From contig NC_065919.1 in assembly GCF_024586455.1 (NCBI RefSeq), forward strand, positions 16,610,017-16,674,016: a DNA stretch of 64,000 bases, in the 5' to 3' direction. Positions 34,091 through 45,569 of this stretch are shown one piece after another. Numbering within the stretch: position 1 is the stretch's first letter; every line of letters begins with the position of its first letter. A model generated the notes under the pieces. The model made no database searches and had not been told where the DNA came from. It saw only the letters and a list, made by a program, of their open reading frames with translations. This stretch comes from Bactrocera neohumeralis (taxonomy: Eukaryota; Arthropoda; Insecta; Diptera; Tephritidae). Made by a program: the position numbers and the translations under genes.

Positions 34091-34100
34091 AGGATTAAAT

Positions 34101-34350
34101 AAGGTTGCCACATCAATTCAATTAAAAAAATTAAAATTATGTTAATTAATTAAATAATAAAAGCTATAATTCCTCAATATTGTATGCAAATACAATAATA
34201 TTATTAATACAACAAATTTTTTATTTAAGGAGTTGCCACCTTATTCCTAATGAGAATTAAAAAAAATTAAAATTTACAACATCACGTGGTTACACAAACA
34301 CTTAAAACATATTTAAAAAAAAGTTGTTGTTGGAGCAGAGTTGCCACCCT
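34101..34350 (-). repeat. Three units related to the ggtggcaacc satellite
   Basis: The inverse of the satellite marker word (gttgccac) occurs at 34104, 34233 and 34341 with AT-rich sequence between, a spacing of about 129 and 108 bp. This matches the unit size and marker of the arrays at 54.5 and 56.7 kb, in opposite orientation. Confidence 0.5.
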
Positions 34351-34429
34351 TAAGAAATAAAGAAGTTTTTATCAAAAAGGTGCACACAAATAGGTAAAGC
34401 TTCGAAATACTCCTCAAATGATTTCTACT

Positions 34430-35110
34430 AACGGCTTTAAATCGATTGCGGTTTTCGTCAAGACTATTTCTTTTAAAGCCAGGTCCTTCTCCCCCTAGTC
34501 TTACCAACCAAATGGAGGTCTTCCTCTTGCTACGCTTCCCCCGCCGAGTACTGCGTCGAATACTTTCAGAGCTGGAGGGTTTTCGTCCATTCGGACGACA
34601 TGACCCAACGAATGCGATATGCGCCGTGGCAAACACACAAAGGACAATAAATTTTCCATAGAACCTTTCTCTCGAAAATTCGTAACGTCGACTCATCAGA
34701 TGTTGTCATCGTCCAAGTCTCTGGACCACATCGGGAGTAATGAGTGACTTATAATGTTTGGTTTTTGGTCGTGGAGAGAGGATTTTACTCCTCAATTGCC
34801 TCCTCAGTCCGAAGTAGCACCTGTTGGCAAGAATTATTCTGCGTTGGATTTCGAGGATGACATTGTTGTTGCCGTTAATAATGGTGCAAAGATAGATCTA
34901 CGACTTCGAAATTATGACTGTCAACAGTGACGTGGGAGCCCAGTCGCGAATGCGATCACTGTTTGTTTGATGATAGGAGATATTTCGCACTCACCAGAAC
35001 CATTTGCTTCGCTTCTTTATCCATTCTGGAGAAAGCAGAATCAGATCAGCGTACGCCAGCAGCTGTACACTCTTATAGAAGATGGTACTTATGAACATTA
35101 GTGGTGAATA
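34430..35110 (-). mobile_element. RTE-type LINE, 3' half, antisense
   Basis: The reverse strand gives VQLLAYADLILL (consensus LAYADDI, second Asp lost) near 35040. Further along are pieces of the NFEVVDxFxYLG region, and at 34720-34540 ETWTMTTSDESTLRIFERKV and a PLCVCHGAYRIRW stretch, the counterpart of the + strand copy at 20.1-20.4 kb. Stops and frameshifts are frequent. The C-terminal GRPPL-like part lies around 34500-34430. Confidence 0.72.
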
Positions 35111-35149
35111 AACAGCTAAGGAACTTAATAATTACGAGCACAACTCTCA

Positions 35150-35580
35150 AAATTGCCTTACCAGAAGCCAATGGAAAGGACTCAGTGGCTCACTGTGCCA
35201 TGCATAACGGAAGCTTGACGAGCAATTTTAACTGCGGCTCTTGAACTGGTACTAAACCTGCTAACTATAGACCTCTTCGCTGAATACTGCGCAGAAAAAT
35301 CGACTACTGGCTGCAGGAGAATTTACATATAGAAGCTTCGGGCATAGCTCGGTGGGTAATGAGCAAACACCGACTACATGACTCCACTTTTCAACTGGGA
35401 AAGAAGGTTCAAAGTAAACATAGAGAAGATAGCTGGCGTAAAGGTATGTGAGCTACGTGCAACACTTTAAACATCTATACTGATGGCTCGAAAATGGACG
35501 ATGGAGTTGGTGCGGAAGTCCAGAGTTAGGCATAAGGCAACCTTTTAAGCTGCCGAACCATCGCAGTATATTTCAAGTTG
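35150..35580 (+). mobile_element. R1-type LINE fragment with RNase H start
   Basis: Sense-strand pieces: LLTIDLFAEYCAEKS, then HDSTFQLGKKVQ-like sequence, then IYTDGSKMDDGVGA (35477-35520), the D-G-S-K start of RNase H. The 100 bp at 35477-35580 are nearly identical to the inverse of 48.9-49.1 kb, so both are copies of one family. Confidence 0.72.
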
Positions 35581-35598
35581 AGGACAAAAAATTAGGGT

Positions 35599-36216
35599 GT
35601 TTTTTTCAACTATTCTTGTTTTTCACACCCATCATGAAATTTTCGTGGAAATACCCTCTTTAAATTTCTATAGCTCCAAAAAAAATGTATGTATGGAATT
35701 TTCATCGATTTTTCATCACATACCACATATGAAAATTTTATAAAGCCTTACATAAAAAGCCGAATATCTTGAGAAGTATTAAGCGATTTTGACCTCGGAC
35801 CTTTTTTGTAGTAAACAAAATTTCCTACAAGTTTGTCATGTACATTTTTTCCATAGCTCTTGTCATTTACGAGAAATATACAAAAAAATGCGAATTTCGT
35901 GGAAAAATCAGGTTTAGAGCCCCGTACTACCTCGCCGATGTGAGTTTCGACTTTGTCGCAATGGACACTTTTGTAGAGTGTTCAATTCTGAGGAATATGT
36001 GTGTAAAGTCAAAGCGATGCCATAAAATGCCTCTGAGCTTCAGAAATTTAAAGATAAAAAATCACGATTGTGTATTTTCATTGGAAAATTTTCACATGCT
36101 TTGGTCCAGTCCTTAATGTTAATATTAAGGGCTCAAATTTTCAGGGATTTTTTTTTAGGGTATTTCCAAGGTATTTTTCCAAGGAAAACAAGAATAGTTC
36201 AAAGAAAACAAAAAAA
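35599..36216. mobile_element. About 620-bp MITE with nested inverted repeats
   Basis: The ends at 35599-35623 and 36184-36210 are inverted copies sharing 'aactattcttgtttt' and flanking T/A runs. A second inner pair, 'tggaaataccct' (about 35648) and its complement 'agggtatttcca' (about 36157), lies inside. No transposase is present. The 92-codon ORF at 35838-36116 has no domain. Confidence 0.7.
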
Positions 36217-36859
36217 AAAGTTATACAGTATATATATGTATATGTAAATATATTCAAATGCCTAACCAGCACGAGTTCGACATTTGCCAAGTCAACTGCA
36301 GCCGCCTTAACTTGACCGCAAGTCAACGCAGTGTCACAAACATGCGCCAAAATGCAGGCACACGTGTCGGCACACACGTCGAACGAATGACGAAAAAAAG
36401 TAATTGGTAAACGAATGCAGGAAGCCAAACCACAATACCACTGATATCCGTTCAACTAACCAAATTGTGTGTGGAAATCAACTGCAGGATATTGCGCGGT
36501 GACGCGGTGGCGCGGCGCCAACCTGCTGTGGTGAAGCAAATCGTAAATTGCAGAAAAAACTCGTTCAAAATTCATTTGAAGTGATAATTTGTGGTGAAAA
36601 ATAGTAAAAAAAAATATTTCTGACGAGTTGAATGTGTGTGTTGACACTAATTACGTTAAAGGTGCATTTAATTGTAATATAATTAATAACAATTAACGCT
36701 GATAGTATTAAAAATGCTGAGCACCTCATAGCCACTACTACGAGCGTTGCCTTTGATATTTCGCGATGAGAGAACAAAAAGGAAATATAAATAATCGAAG
36801 TTCGCTCTATTGATTTTAGAAACATTAGCTATTAAGATCTATAAACTTTTACATGCTAT
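36217..36859. other. Unique DNA, no recognised gene
   Basis: 36280-36560 is relatively GC-rich with repeated cacacgtcg-like words and 'gcggtgacgcggtggcgcgg' at 36496-36515. It could be a regulatory island, but I see no conserved coding sequence. Confidence 0.4.
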
Positions 36860-37555
36860 TAACCAATTGTCGAGGCACTTTTGCCACTCTGATAGCGGTA
36901 CCGTATAACATGCGAAGGCATCAACCGCCACTTCAAGTGTGCAAAAACATTAACCTTCTAGTTAATTGTTTTCGTACGGATTTAAAAAGTAGACATTCGG
37001 TGACATGTCAGCACTATACGGTGGATGACACATCAGAAGGATGCTTTGAGTGCTCAAAAATGCGGTTGTCCCAGTCGATATGTGCAAGCTTGTGTTGTGG
37101 TGAAGAGTAATCCATGTTCGTATTGGTTTTCCTGATTTCAATCTCACTATAGGTCACATGATTATCCTGCTATATCAGTGCATGCGCCACATCAGTAGAT
37201 TCCAGAACAACAACTGGGCGTCGAAGCATTGTTTTTTTGTATGACTTTGACTCTTTGACCTTAATTGAATTTACCATACCATCGATAAACGCTGGTACTT
37301 CTTGGAGATTCATCGCCAAAAATTTAATTAAATTCATCGATGCACTGTTCCTGAGTGAATCCAGCTCAGAAATTGTAAAACATATCGTGATTTATTTCTA
37401 TTTCTTGGACAAGATGAATATTTTAAGTTACTGTAAACAACACAAATAGCGTTTGTATATCAAAAAGATCTGAGTATGCAGAACAACAAAACTATCAAGT
37501 TTGACAATAAAGTTGCGACTTGCCGAATTCCGAAATATAAAAGGCAACCTACTTA
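36860..37555 (-). mobile_element. Mariner with broken catalytic half (antisense)
   Basis: From the 5' end on the reverse strand: a terminal repeat at about 37510-37555 (as at 28.15 kb) and a decayed N-terminal helix-turn-helix region (37400-37150). Then 37147-36962 reads ITLHHNTSLHISTG and PPYSADMSPNVYFLNPYENN, corresponding to HHDNASSH and PPYSPDLAPNDFFLFP. The second catalytic Asp is lost by a one-residue deletion. The central part is deleted. Inactive. Confidence 0.78.
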
Positions 37556-37569
37556 TGGTCTGGAGTTGA

Positions 37570-38370
37570 ACTTGTGTTCACAAGAAAGTACAAAATTCCT
37601 CTATGGAGATTCCCTTTAATAAATGGGACACAACTCTCTTTCTCTCAAGAGCCGCACCACGTACCTTGGGTTAGTCTTGGACAGCAAGCTGCTTTGGAAG
37701 CACAACGTGAAAGAAAGAGTGGAGAGCTAACAATGTGTTATATTCGTGTAAGCAGATGCCCGGCACAACCTGGAAGCTCTCTCCCTTTCTCATGCACTGG
37801 TGCTACACGGCTATTGTTAGAGCAATTCTGTCTACGGTGCAGTAGTATGGTGGACAGGCGTTCGGAAATTCACCTATCAGACACTAGTAAAAGGAGAATT
37901 TACATATAAAACCTTCGAGCATAGCTCTGTGGGAAATGACAGTTAGGCAAACACCAACTACATGACCCTGATTTTCAACTGGGAAAGAAGCTTCGTCGAT
38001 CGGAAGTACATAAAATTCCTATTATCACTCGAGAGAGACACATGATGGGAAACTAACTGGTGGCTGTCTGGCAGGATGAGACTGACAGATCTCGACGATT
38101 GCAGAAAATGTCTAGAACAGGGCACCAGAGAAACAATGGACTTGTTCCGCATTGACAAGACTACGCTGTAAGCATCTGGGGTCCCCACAGTATGATATAC
38201 TGGAGGAGGTATCGAGAGTGAGGCTACAGAGTCTGTTATAATTTGCGTCACTTAGGATGACTACTTCTCTTGGACCTAGCAACTGTACTCCATCTTGTAT
38301 CGCAATGGACCAAAACTGGTTTATGCGTGGCTTATTGGCTTACCAGGTTAACCTAACCTAACCTATGTAA
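37570..38370 (+). mobile_element. R1-type LINE 3' part ending in a CCTAA-like tail
   Basis: Sense pieces: LFTRKYKIPLWRFPLING at the start, CKQMPGTTWKLSPFLMHWCY and TAIVRAIL, a deletion, then TGGCLAG and the tail LEEVSRVRLQSLL-like, with many stops. The end 'ggttaacctaacctaaccta' (38349-38368) carries three CCTAA units. The preceding phrase 'cttggacctagcaactgtac' is shared with the fragment at 25.6 kb. Confidence 0.72.
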
Positions 38371-39540
38371 AAGTTAACGGATCTTTTAACTTACAGCCTA
38401 AAAAACTTTAGATTTTTTTCTAGTTTAAGTGTACATTCACACATATTTATTAACGTTTTTGAAGAAAACAATTTTGAACTTCTTGAGGAACACGCGATCT
38501 CCGAACCCATTAAAAAACGGTCCTCCACTGCTGCAGTGAATCCGGTCTTAAAAAAACCTAAAAAGTATCTCGAAAATTGACAAAAAGGCGTCATTTAAAA
38601 AACAAAATGAATTTGCCAGGTTTTTGGTCAAATAAAAACTGGGAGCTCATTTTATGGATAACTGTAAACAGAAATTCGACAAATGCATGAAAGTGAACGG
38701 ATCATTTATCTACAGTAATCAGTGTGGCAAATTCTAAAAATGCTGTGTCGAGTAGAACGAACTTAACGATTTTTTATCTTAGCGGCGATTTAACTAAGCG
38801 ACTTCACTTTAAGCGAGCCTGCAACTCGAAAAGTATTTGAAATTTTGCTTTAAAAATTTTGTGTTGTATTTTATTGTAATATTCGAAAAATAAAGAAATT
38901 ATATTTTCACACCCGGAAGGTCACTTAATTTATTTCATATTTTTTATAATGAATGGAAACAAATTGGCGTGACCACAGAAGACTCAGAATCCATATTGGA
39001 AGATTACCAATATGTTGCTATTTTAATCTTTTAGAATAAGTTCTTCAATTTCAACCCATTTCTTTAATCTGGCCTAAACAAATAATAGCAACAATCCTTT
39101 ACTGTTTTTTAGAACGTCGAAGCATTGTGTTTTTGTTTTGTTTGTCTTATTTCCATTTATATTTTTTAACACTATCCTGTATCACTCTACTATATTTATC
39201 AACCGCATTTAAATATATACTACCTTCACCACAAACAAGAATATGAAAAAAGCACATAAAGATAATAAAAAATACCTAAACATAATATAGTAGTTGGGAT
39301 TTTTAATTATCTTCAGTTGGTAGTCTTTATTATAATGTAAAATATTCATTTGAGTTATAAAATGATTTTACATTTATTTGATTTTTATAGTGACCACGAC
39401 GCGCTATGTCTTTTATTACGAAATTCATTTGAAATATTCCCATGGCAATTCGCTGGATACCTTATGTATGTAGTCATAATATTGCTATTATTACGTAATC
39501 AAATTAATCTAACATTTATTATGCATTGACACGTGATGAA
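38371..39540. other. No recognisable gene
   Basis: AT-rich unique-looking DNA. At 38440-38580 the + strand reads about 45 open codons (NFELLEEHAISEPIKKRSST…) that I do not recognise; they could be an exon remnant. Nothing else. Confidence 0.35.
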
Positions 39541-39688
39541 ATTTACTCGCAACGCCACACAGTCAATCGATTACTAACCCAAAACTAGTAAACAACGAGT
39601 TTATTTGCGGTTGGTGCGCGTCCAAGCTTAATTATAATATTTATGGGTTGTTGTATAGGCTAAGGCAATGTAGATTTTATGATATGTA
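39541..39688 (+). repeat. Dispersed repeat X, copy 1
   Basis: About 145 bp closely match 44788-44926 in the same orientation, sharing 'ttggtgcgcgtccaagctt' and 'gtataggctaaggcaatg'. No terminal repeats or coding sequence are seen. Family unknown. Confidence 0.65.
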
Positions 39689-40979
39689 CATTGTACATAC
39701 AAAAGGGCTTTATGTGCCATTCTCATTAATATATAATTAATTTATTATAAGTACACCATGGAAATGTCAGTACAATCGTAAAGTCCCCGGTCTACCATAG
39801 TAAAACACATTTTTTTTTGACAAAATTCTTTTTTTTTTTTTGTTTAACAAAGTTTCCTTTAAGGTTATACACTGAACGGAAATTTAAAACATCTGCAGTA
39901 TAATTGATATCTTCATAGAACACGCTCCAAGATCACATTGTGACTAAAAATAACCTAGAAATTGTAAATAAAACGCAAAATATTTACATATTCATTAAGA
40001 TTTTTTGTCGCCTTTAAAGTAACTCCCTCCAGTTATAATACACTCAATAACAACGATTTTTCCTGTCCACGAATTTTGTTTTATCTTTTCAATTGAATTA
40101 ATTTAATTACAATTTATATAGATATATAGCATAGGGAGGCTGTGAGCGAAATGGAGCAATAAAACTGGCTAATATCGAGGGAAATTTCAAATAACAGACG
40201 AGTAAAAAAACATATTGGTAGAAGGAGAGAGGCTCTTTATGGCTGATCTCGAGTGAAATTTAAAAGAGGAGACTAGAAAGATAAAAATATTTTAAAAGAA
40301 GGAGAAGGACTCCCTATCTATAACTCTAATAAAGAGTTAGAAAGTTAGTTGCTTAAACAAAACTGAACAGTTATTTTCATATAAAGAGAACAAAAATGCA
40401 ATTAGTCAAATTTCACCTTGCGACTAATCTCTCATCTTGGAATTTTACGCACATTTCTTCCTACGCTTGTACGGAATCAGTGCCACGCAATATTTCATTG
40501 CTTTAAGTGCAAGGCAACAAGAAATTCATGGAATCCTGCAACGTTTCTCCACAAAAGCAAATACAGTTTTTACTATTTGTACATAGCACATATAAATATT
40601 ACATATGTAGTTGTAGTGTATATATACTTGTATGTATGCGTGTTTGTGGTTAAGTAATAACTGCCGACAGCTTTAATGATTTTTCGCCTTTTGAGTAAAA
40701 AACAGTATCGAAATTACTTACAGTCGATGCTCACATTCAGTTTAACCACAAAAAGACAGCAATATATATATATATGTATGTGTGGGCGTGGGTATTTTGC
40801 GGTGCAGTACAGTGTAAAGCCGCAATCACGCGATAAGTATACGCCATGGCAAACCATGACAGCTTATTTATGGTATAAATGTAAACACAAGCATACATAT
40901 GTACGCCTTTGCATGACATTTGACAACTTTTACTTATTTACTTTTAATCTACTATTATTTTGCAATACATATTTACTCT
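39689..40979. other. No recognisable gene
   Basis: AT-rich DNA with T-tracts at 39810-39841 and TA/CA microsatellite-like runs near 40609-40640 and 40762-40790. 40130-40340 has a loose internal repetition (agaaggaga, gaaatttaaa). ORFs here are short and featureless. Confidence 0.4.
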
Positions 40980-42770
40980 ATATTTGGGTGGAAGATATCT
41001 CAAAACGTCCGGAAGAACAAAGAGGCAGAAGCAAAAAGCAAAAATTGCGAGGTTGCGATATGCACCTTTCTTGACATCGAAAGTGCTTTTGATAATGTGT
41101 CCCATGCAAGCGTCATCAAGGCACTGGAGGAAAGGAATGTGGTGCAGTACCAGTATGCAGATAGATAGAGGCTGTACTGTGTACTAGGATAACTGAAGCT
41201 ACGGTGGGGAGAGTAAAATTAGTCTTGGTACTGTGAGGGGCTGCCTACAGGGTGAAATTCTATCCCCCCTGCTATGGCGCTTAATTGTAGATGAACTCCT
41301 TGAGTTGAGTTTGAGAACACTCTCTGCGACATAGTTCAAAGGGGCATAAGCGAAGACAGGGGATGGTGCAATACGGTAGGGTTAAATATCAACCCGTCAT
41401 AAACAACAGTTGTCACCTTTACAAAGCGAAGATCCATTCCGGGCTTTAGGCCCCTAACACTCGGTGACAGGGGGTTCGAGGTATCTAAAGAGGTCAAATT
41501 CCTTGGCCTCACATTAGACGCAACTTTGCAGTGGAATAGGCACGTAAAATTAGTACTGTCCAAAGCCACCAAGCCCTATTGTCACTTATTAAGCGGTTGC
41601 TTGGGCATCTAAGGCAACGCCGTCTCCGGTAGGCCTTCAACTTTCGAAGCTGCAAAAGCTCGTTGTGTCTGCGGTTCAGGGACATTGCGCACTTGCCCAA
41701 CCGCAGCACTTGAAGTCATGCTGGAGCTCACACCGCTGCATCTAATGAACAAACTGGTAGCGAAGCTGCTCAGGACATCAGAGGGTTTTGGCAAAGCGAA
41801 GATAGTGTCGTCTCAACAAATGAAAGCCCTTGGGAAAGACACACCACTGGCAGCACCTTGGAAGGCGTTACGAAGTGGTTAAACTTTACAAAGAAGTTTA
41901 GAGTTACTCTCGACAGTAAGGCACTCGACCTACTACTGAGGATCAGCACTATCCAGTGATACACTGACGACTCGAAACACCGGAAGACATTGAGGGACCG
42001 CCTATCAAACTATTCACACCAAAGGGGCGCTTTTTGAGCATCTTTCAAGGAGAAGTCTCTAATATAAGTCAGTGTGCAGAAATCAATCTCCATCGCAACT
42101 TTCGCAACCAGCGTATCGCTATCTTAGCGATAGTGAAGCGGCACTAAACGCGATCACAGCTTATGAGGTCAAATCGCTTTTAGTGGAGGGTTGTATAAGA
42201 AGGCTGAACCGTCTATCATTATTAAACTGTGTATATACCTGATCTAGCCGACAATAAGCTGGCCGACGAACTAGCTCGCTCTGTTCAGGATGATGGGGCC
42301 AGAACCATGCATTGCGGTGGAGTTCCACACTATAAAGGTGTTATTCCGCATGAAGGAGAGAATGGTGAGAGAACGGCACTGGCGGAAGCCAACAGGAATA
42401 CGCCACGTCAAGCTACTATTGGGTGGGTACAACCTTGCAAGGTTTAAAGAAATGATCAACTTCCTACGAGACAAATTCCGCCTCCTTATCGCGCTCTATA
42501 CAGAGCACTGCAGGTTCGGAAACCACTTGCCCAACATGTACATTGTCACTTGCGCAAACTGTCGGTTTTGAGAAATAGAACAGTAAACTCAAGAACTCCT
42601 GATTATAGATTGCCCAGCAATTTGAAGAAGCATGCTCAAGACCCTAAGTTATATCTACTTGGACTGGGTTCACATCACGTCAGTCGCGCACAGCCAGATT
42701 TAGGAGAGGGCATTATAGACCAAATTTTTTGGATCGGACTACTATTGCAAAATGACCGATCGAAACCAAA
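40980..42770 (+). mobile_element. R1-type LINE, reverse transcriptase to C-terminal end, sense
   Basis: Longest sense LINE here. In order: AICTFLDIESAFDNVSHASV (palm motif with the first catalytic Asp), a decayed central palm without a readable YADD, VSKEVKFLGLTLDATLQWNR, a thumb region with LRTCPTAALEVMLELTPLHL, RNase H pieces (SDSEAALNAI near 42130, then a DLADNKLADELARS-like stretch at 42240) and a tail with ATIGW-N-LARFK and a Cys-rich end. Frames change often and stops are present. RNase H confirms an RNase H-bearing clade. Confidence 0.8.
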
Positions 42771-43959
42771 ATAAAGAACTCCATAAAAGATATGTCTTCC
42801 TTATTAGTAACCTTAATTCGACTTGAAGGCTATTTATGTCAAACAACGTAGCAAAATCTTTTTCATGTAATACTAGCCATTGGCCGGTTACCTAAGTGGG
42901 TATAGTATAGCCAACTTGGGTTGTAAATTTTACTATTTTTTACCAAAACTCTGCTTGCTTAAACCACTGTGCCACATACTTACGTATATGGTTCAACTTT
43001 TTCTAATACAGTTAATTTGACATGAATTTTCACTTCCGTCGGCGGCTATTAGCTCGTACGCCCTAACGCTCACTAAGCAAATAAGCAACAGAATCAAGCG
43101 CTTTGCTTTTAATTAGCTTTGTAACTGCCACAAGCGCAAACAAACTCATTTGCAAAAGCGACTTTTGAATTACAAGATTAAATTTGTATAAAAGTAACTG
43201 GCAGTTCGCTCGAGTTCTCACTCCATCTAAAAACTCTATTGCAATTTTAAGCAAAATTTACTTGATTTCTCAATATATGGACGTATTCCTACAGCACATA
43301 CTATTTCAAAACTAATTTCATTGAAATGAAACAAATAACTTTGTTTTATTTTTTTTTTATTTCATTTGCATTTAAAGCTGCTTGGCTGTCTGGCAGTTGT
43401 GATTGGTTGTTTACTTTTGAAGCTCCATGCAAGTCAAACTCAATTCAATTTGCAGAAGTTTGGTAGATATCTTGAATGTTATGAAAGGTGTGGAACTTCG
43501 CTAATTGAATTAGGTTCTAGTTATTCGTGTTAATTTGATTGAAACATACAAATTTTATTGTTTATGGAAGAATGAGTAAGAGCAATACTGAAGTAGAGCA
43601 ATGGTGATATTAAAATATATGCTGTTATCACCAGCAAGAAAAGGGTTTCGTCACATGACAACATTAGCAGGTGAGATGTTGCTAGTTGTAAAAGTTCTGG
43701 AAGTCTTTATGGCCACTTTGGCTGGTGCTTCTTGTGAATATGTTTAGGAAATATAATGAAATAGCCTCAATAAAAAAAAACTTACACCTACTAAGTAAAA
43801 GCGTATGGATGTTATGGTAGTACAGGTGCTCACTAACCCGAGATGCAGGTTTCTTATTAAAATGAGTTGAAGTTTAGTTCCTGCATGATATCAACGCTTT
43901 TTGCGCAAGTTAATTGAGACTTCATGTCTAATTCTCATAGTTAATTTATTCCCTTGCAC
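42771..43959. other. No recognisable gene
   Basis: Unique-looking AT-rich DNA with a T-tract at 43349-43360. The open frames show nothing. Confidence 0.45.
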
Positions 43960-44210
43960 TACTAAGCTCCTGGATATCTAAACCGGGTTCTGGTTAAGGC
44001 CGGACATAAGCAAAGGAAGTGCTCCACCTTCTCCCTCATGGCTTTTTCCCTGTATTTTTTACATGTTAATAATGCCCATAAGTTGTGACCTAAGCCAACA
44101 ACCTTTCTGCATTTTTTTTTTTTTTGAGACCATGTGCGTAGAAACTTTGAGAGTTTTCCTTCTGCTCCCTTGCACATGATCTTGGCGATCCTACATGCTC
44201 CCAAATCACA
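43960..44210 (-). mobile_element. C-terminal tail of a LINE, antisense
   Basis: The reverse frame ending at 43962 contains KVEHFLCLCPALTRTRFRYPGA, the HFLCxCPAL(x)RxRxxxLG motif found at the end of ORF2 in R1-like LINEs. A T-tract at 44114-44125 marks decay. Only the tail remains. Confidence 0.6.
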
Positions 44211-44787
44211 TGATCCTGATTCGCCTGTCTACCCATTCCCACCAAACGTTTGCAGTAACTGGATGGTGTCCACGTTGAACCCTTGAAATATATTTTTTTG
44301 ACTTTTTGGAAATTATTACGTTGATTTTGTAGATTTGCGTATTACAAGTAAATACTGATTCATGAACTTTTTTTTATCTGTAGAAAGAATATTTTCATGG
44401 CCGTTGAGCGTGTGCCACTGAGTAAGTTGTAAAGTTGTTAATAAAAACTTCTCTAAAACGGATGAACCGGTCTTGTAACTTATGTTTGTCAGGTAAAGAG
44501 TGAAAAAATAAGATTTTTGATAGTAGTTTCGATTTTTTAAACCACGCGGGAGCGAACTTTTTTTTCATAAATCGAGCTTTTTTGGGGAACCGACATTTCA
44601 AAATCAAAGTTTTGTATAGTTCTATGAGCTTTACCTGTACTCATTTAATGTAATGACAATTTTTTTGGTTTTTAGATTTGAGATAAATTTAAAAATAAAA
44701 ATCTTCTCCATCGTCCAAACAGTTTTTGGAGGTCCAACTGGAGATCAGCTATGAGATCGAGGGAATCCAAAGTTGTTCACAATAAAA
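44211..44787. other. No recognisable gene
   Basis: AT-rich DNA. The 70-codon reverse ORF 44395-44607 is Lys/Phe-rich and unrecognised. Confidence 0.4.
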
Positions 44788-44926
44788 ATTTACTCGCAAC
44801 GCAACATAGTCGATCGATTAGTGACCCAAAACTGATATACAATGTTTATGTCGCTTGGTGCGCGTCCAAGCTTTATTGTAATATTTTTGGGTTGTAGTAT
44901 AGGCTAAGGCAATGCGGATTGGCTGA
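44788..44926 (+). repeat. Dispersed repeat X, copy 2
   Basis: Second copy of the repeat at 39541-39688, same orientation, 5.2 kb away. Similarity begins at 'tttactcgcaacgc' and stops after 'taaggcaatg'. Confidence 0.65.
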
Positions 44927-45280
44927 TTATTGAAGGAAATTAAATGCAGTAAATGTGAATTTGTTGTATTTACATATATATTAAACTGACGAAGAACGGA
45001 ATTTAAGAGGCATACAATATCTCTTCAATACTCTCTTCATTCGCTGATATGTTTATTTTTGGGTCGTTTTCATTTAAATGCCTTAACAATGCTTCAAACA
45101 AGTAACGGCTTGTTAATATTGTATAAGAGTTAGCCCTGCTGGGCACTATTACCACAGTTTATATGCACAAGCTTCATTAATACATATCCTAAGGAGCTAA
45201 AGTATATCACATAAGTGATTTTAGAATTTCACAGTGGAATTGCCATGCAGAGTTACCCATAAACCAAATTGAGGCTTGCG
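44927..45280. other. No recognisable gene
   Basis: AT-rich unique-looking DNA. Nothing recognised. Confidence 0.5.
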
Positions 45281-45569
45281 AGTAGGGTGGTTGCCAAGTA
45301 AAGAAAAAATTTGCGGAAGAAAATGTTTTAAATTTGTGTATTGGAGATTTTATATGTATGTATATTACAAATTATTATTATATTTTTATATTTTTTATTA
45401 TTATTTTCTGGCTCAACAGAGAATTCGCTCTTTGAACGTTGCACGACACATCGTAATCGCCTTCCCAAAATATCACATACATGACTACGGTACCATCAAT
45501 TGATGGAGTAAAACTGAAGTAATCGATAGAATCCCGATTTGACTACTTTTTTTGACCCACCCTAATACA
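45281..45569. mobile_element. Possible short MITE
   Basis: 'agtagggtggttgcc' at the left and 'gacccaccctaata' at the right are imperfect inverses. Similarity beyond the first 10 bp is weak and no clear target duplication was found, so this is tentative. Confidence 0.3.

Noticed and set aside
35340..35362. tagctcggtgggtaatgagc, resembling a tRNA A box
   Set aside because: No B box downstream and it is part of the R1-type LINE reading frame; a similar word recurs in the copy at 37.92 kb.
37574..37909. A 111-codon + ORF starting LFTRKYKIP
   Set aside because: Only its first part is in the LINE frame; the rest runs in a shifted frame. Annotated as part of the R1-type copy rather than as a gene.
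38349..38368. Interstitial telomere repeat
   Set aside because: Three CCTAA units are best explained as the tail of the adjoining LINE.
45281..45569. Confident MITE call
   Set aside because: Only about 10 bp of the ends match as inverses and no target duplication is clear, so it is kept only as a low-confidence feature.
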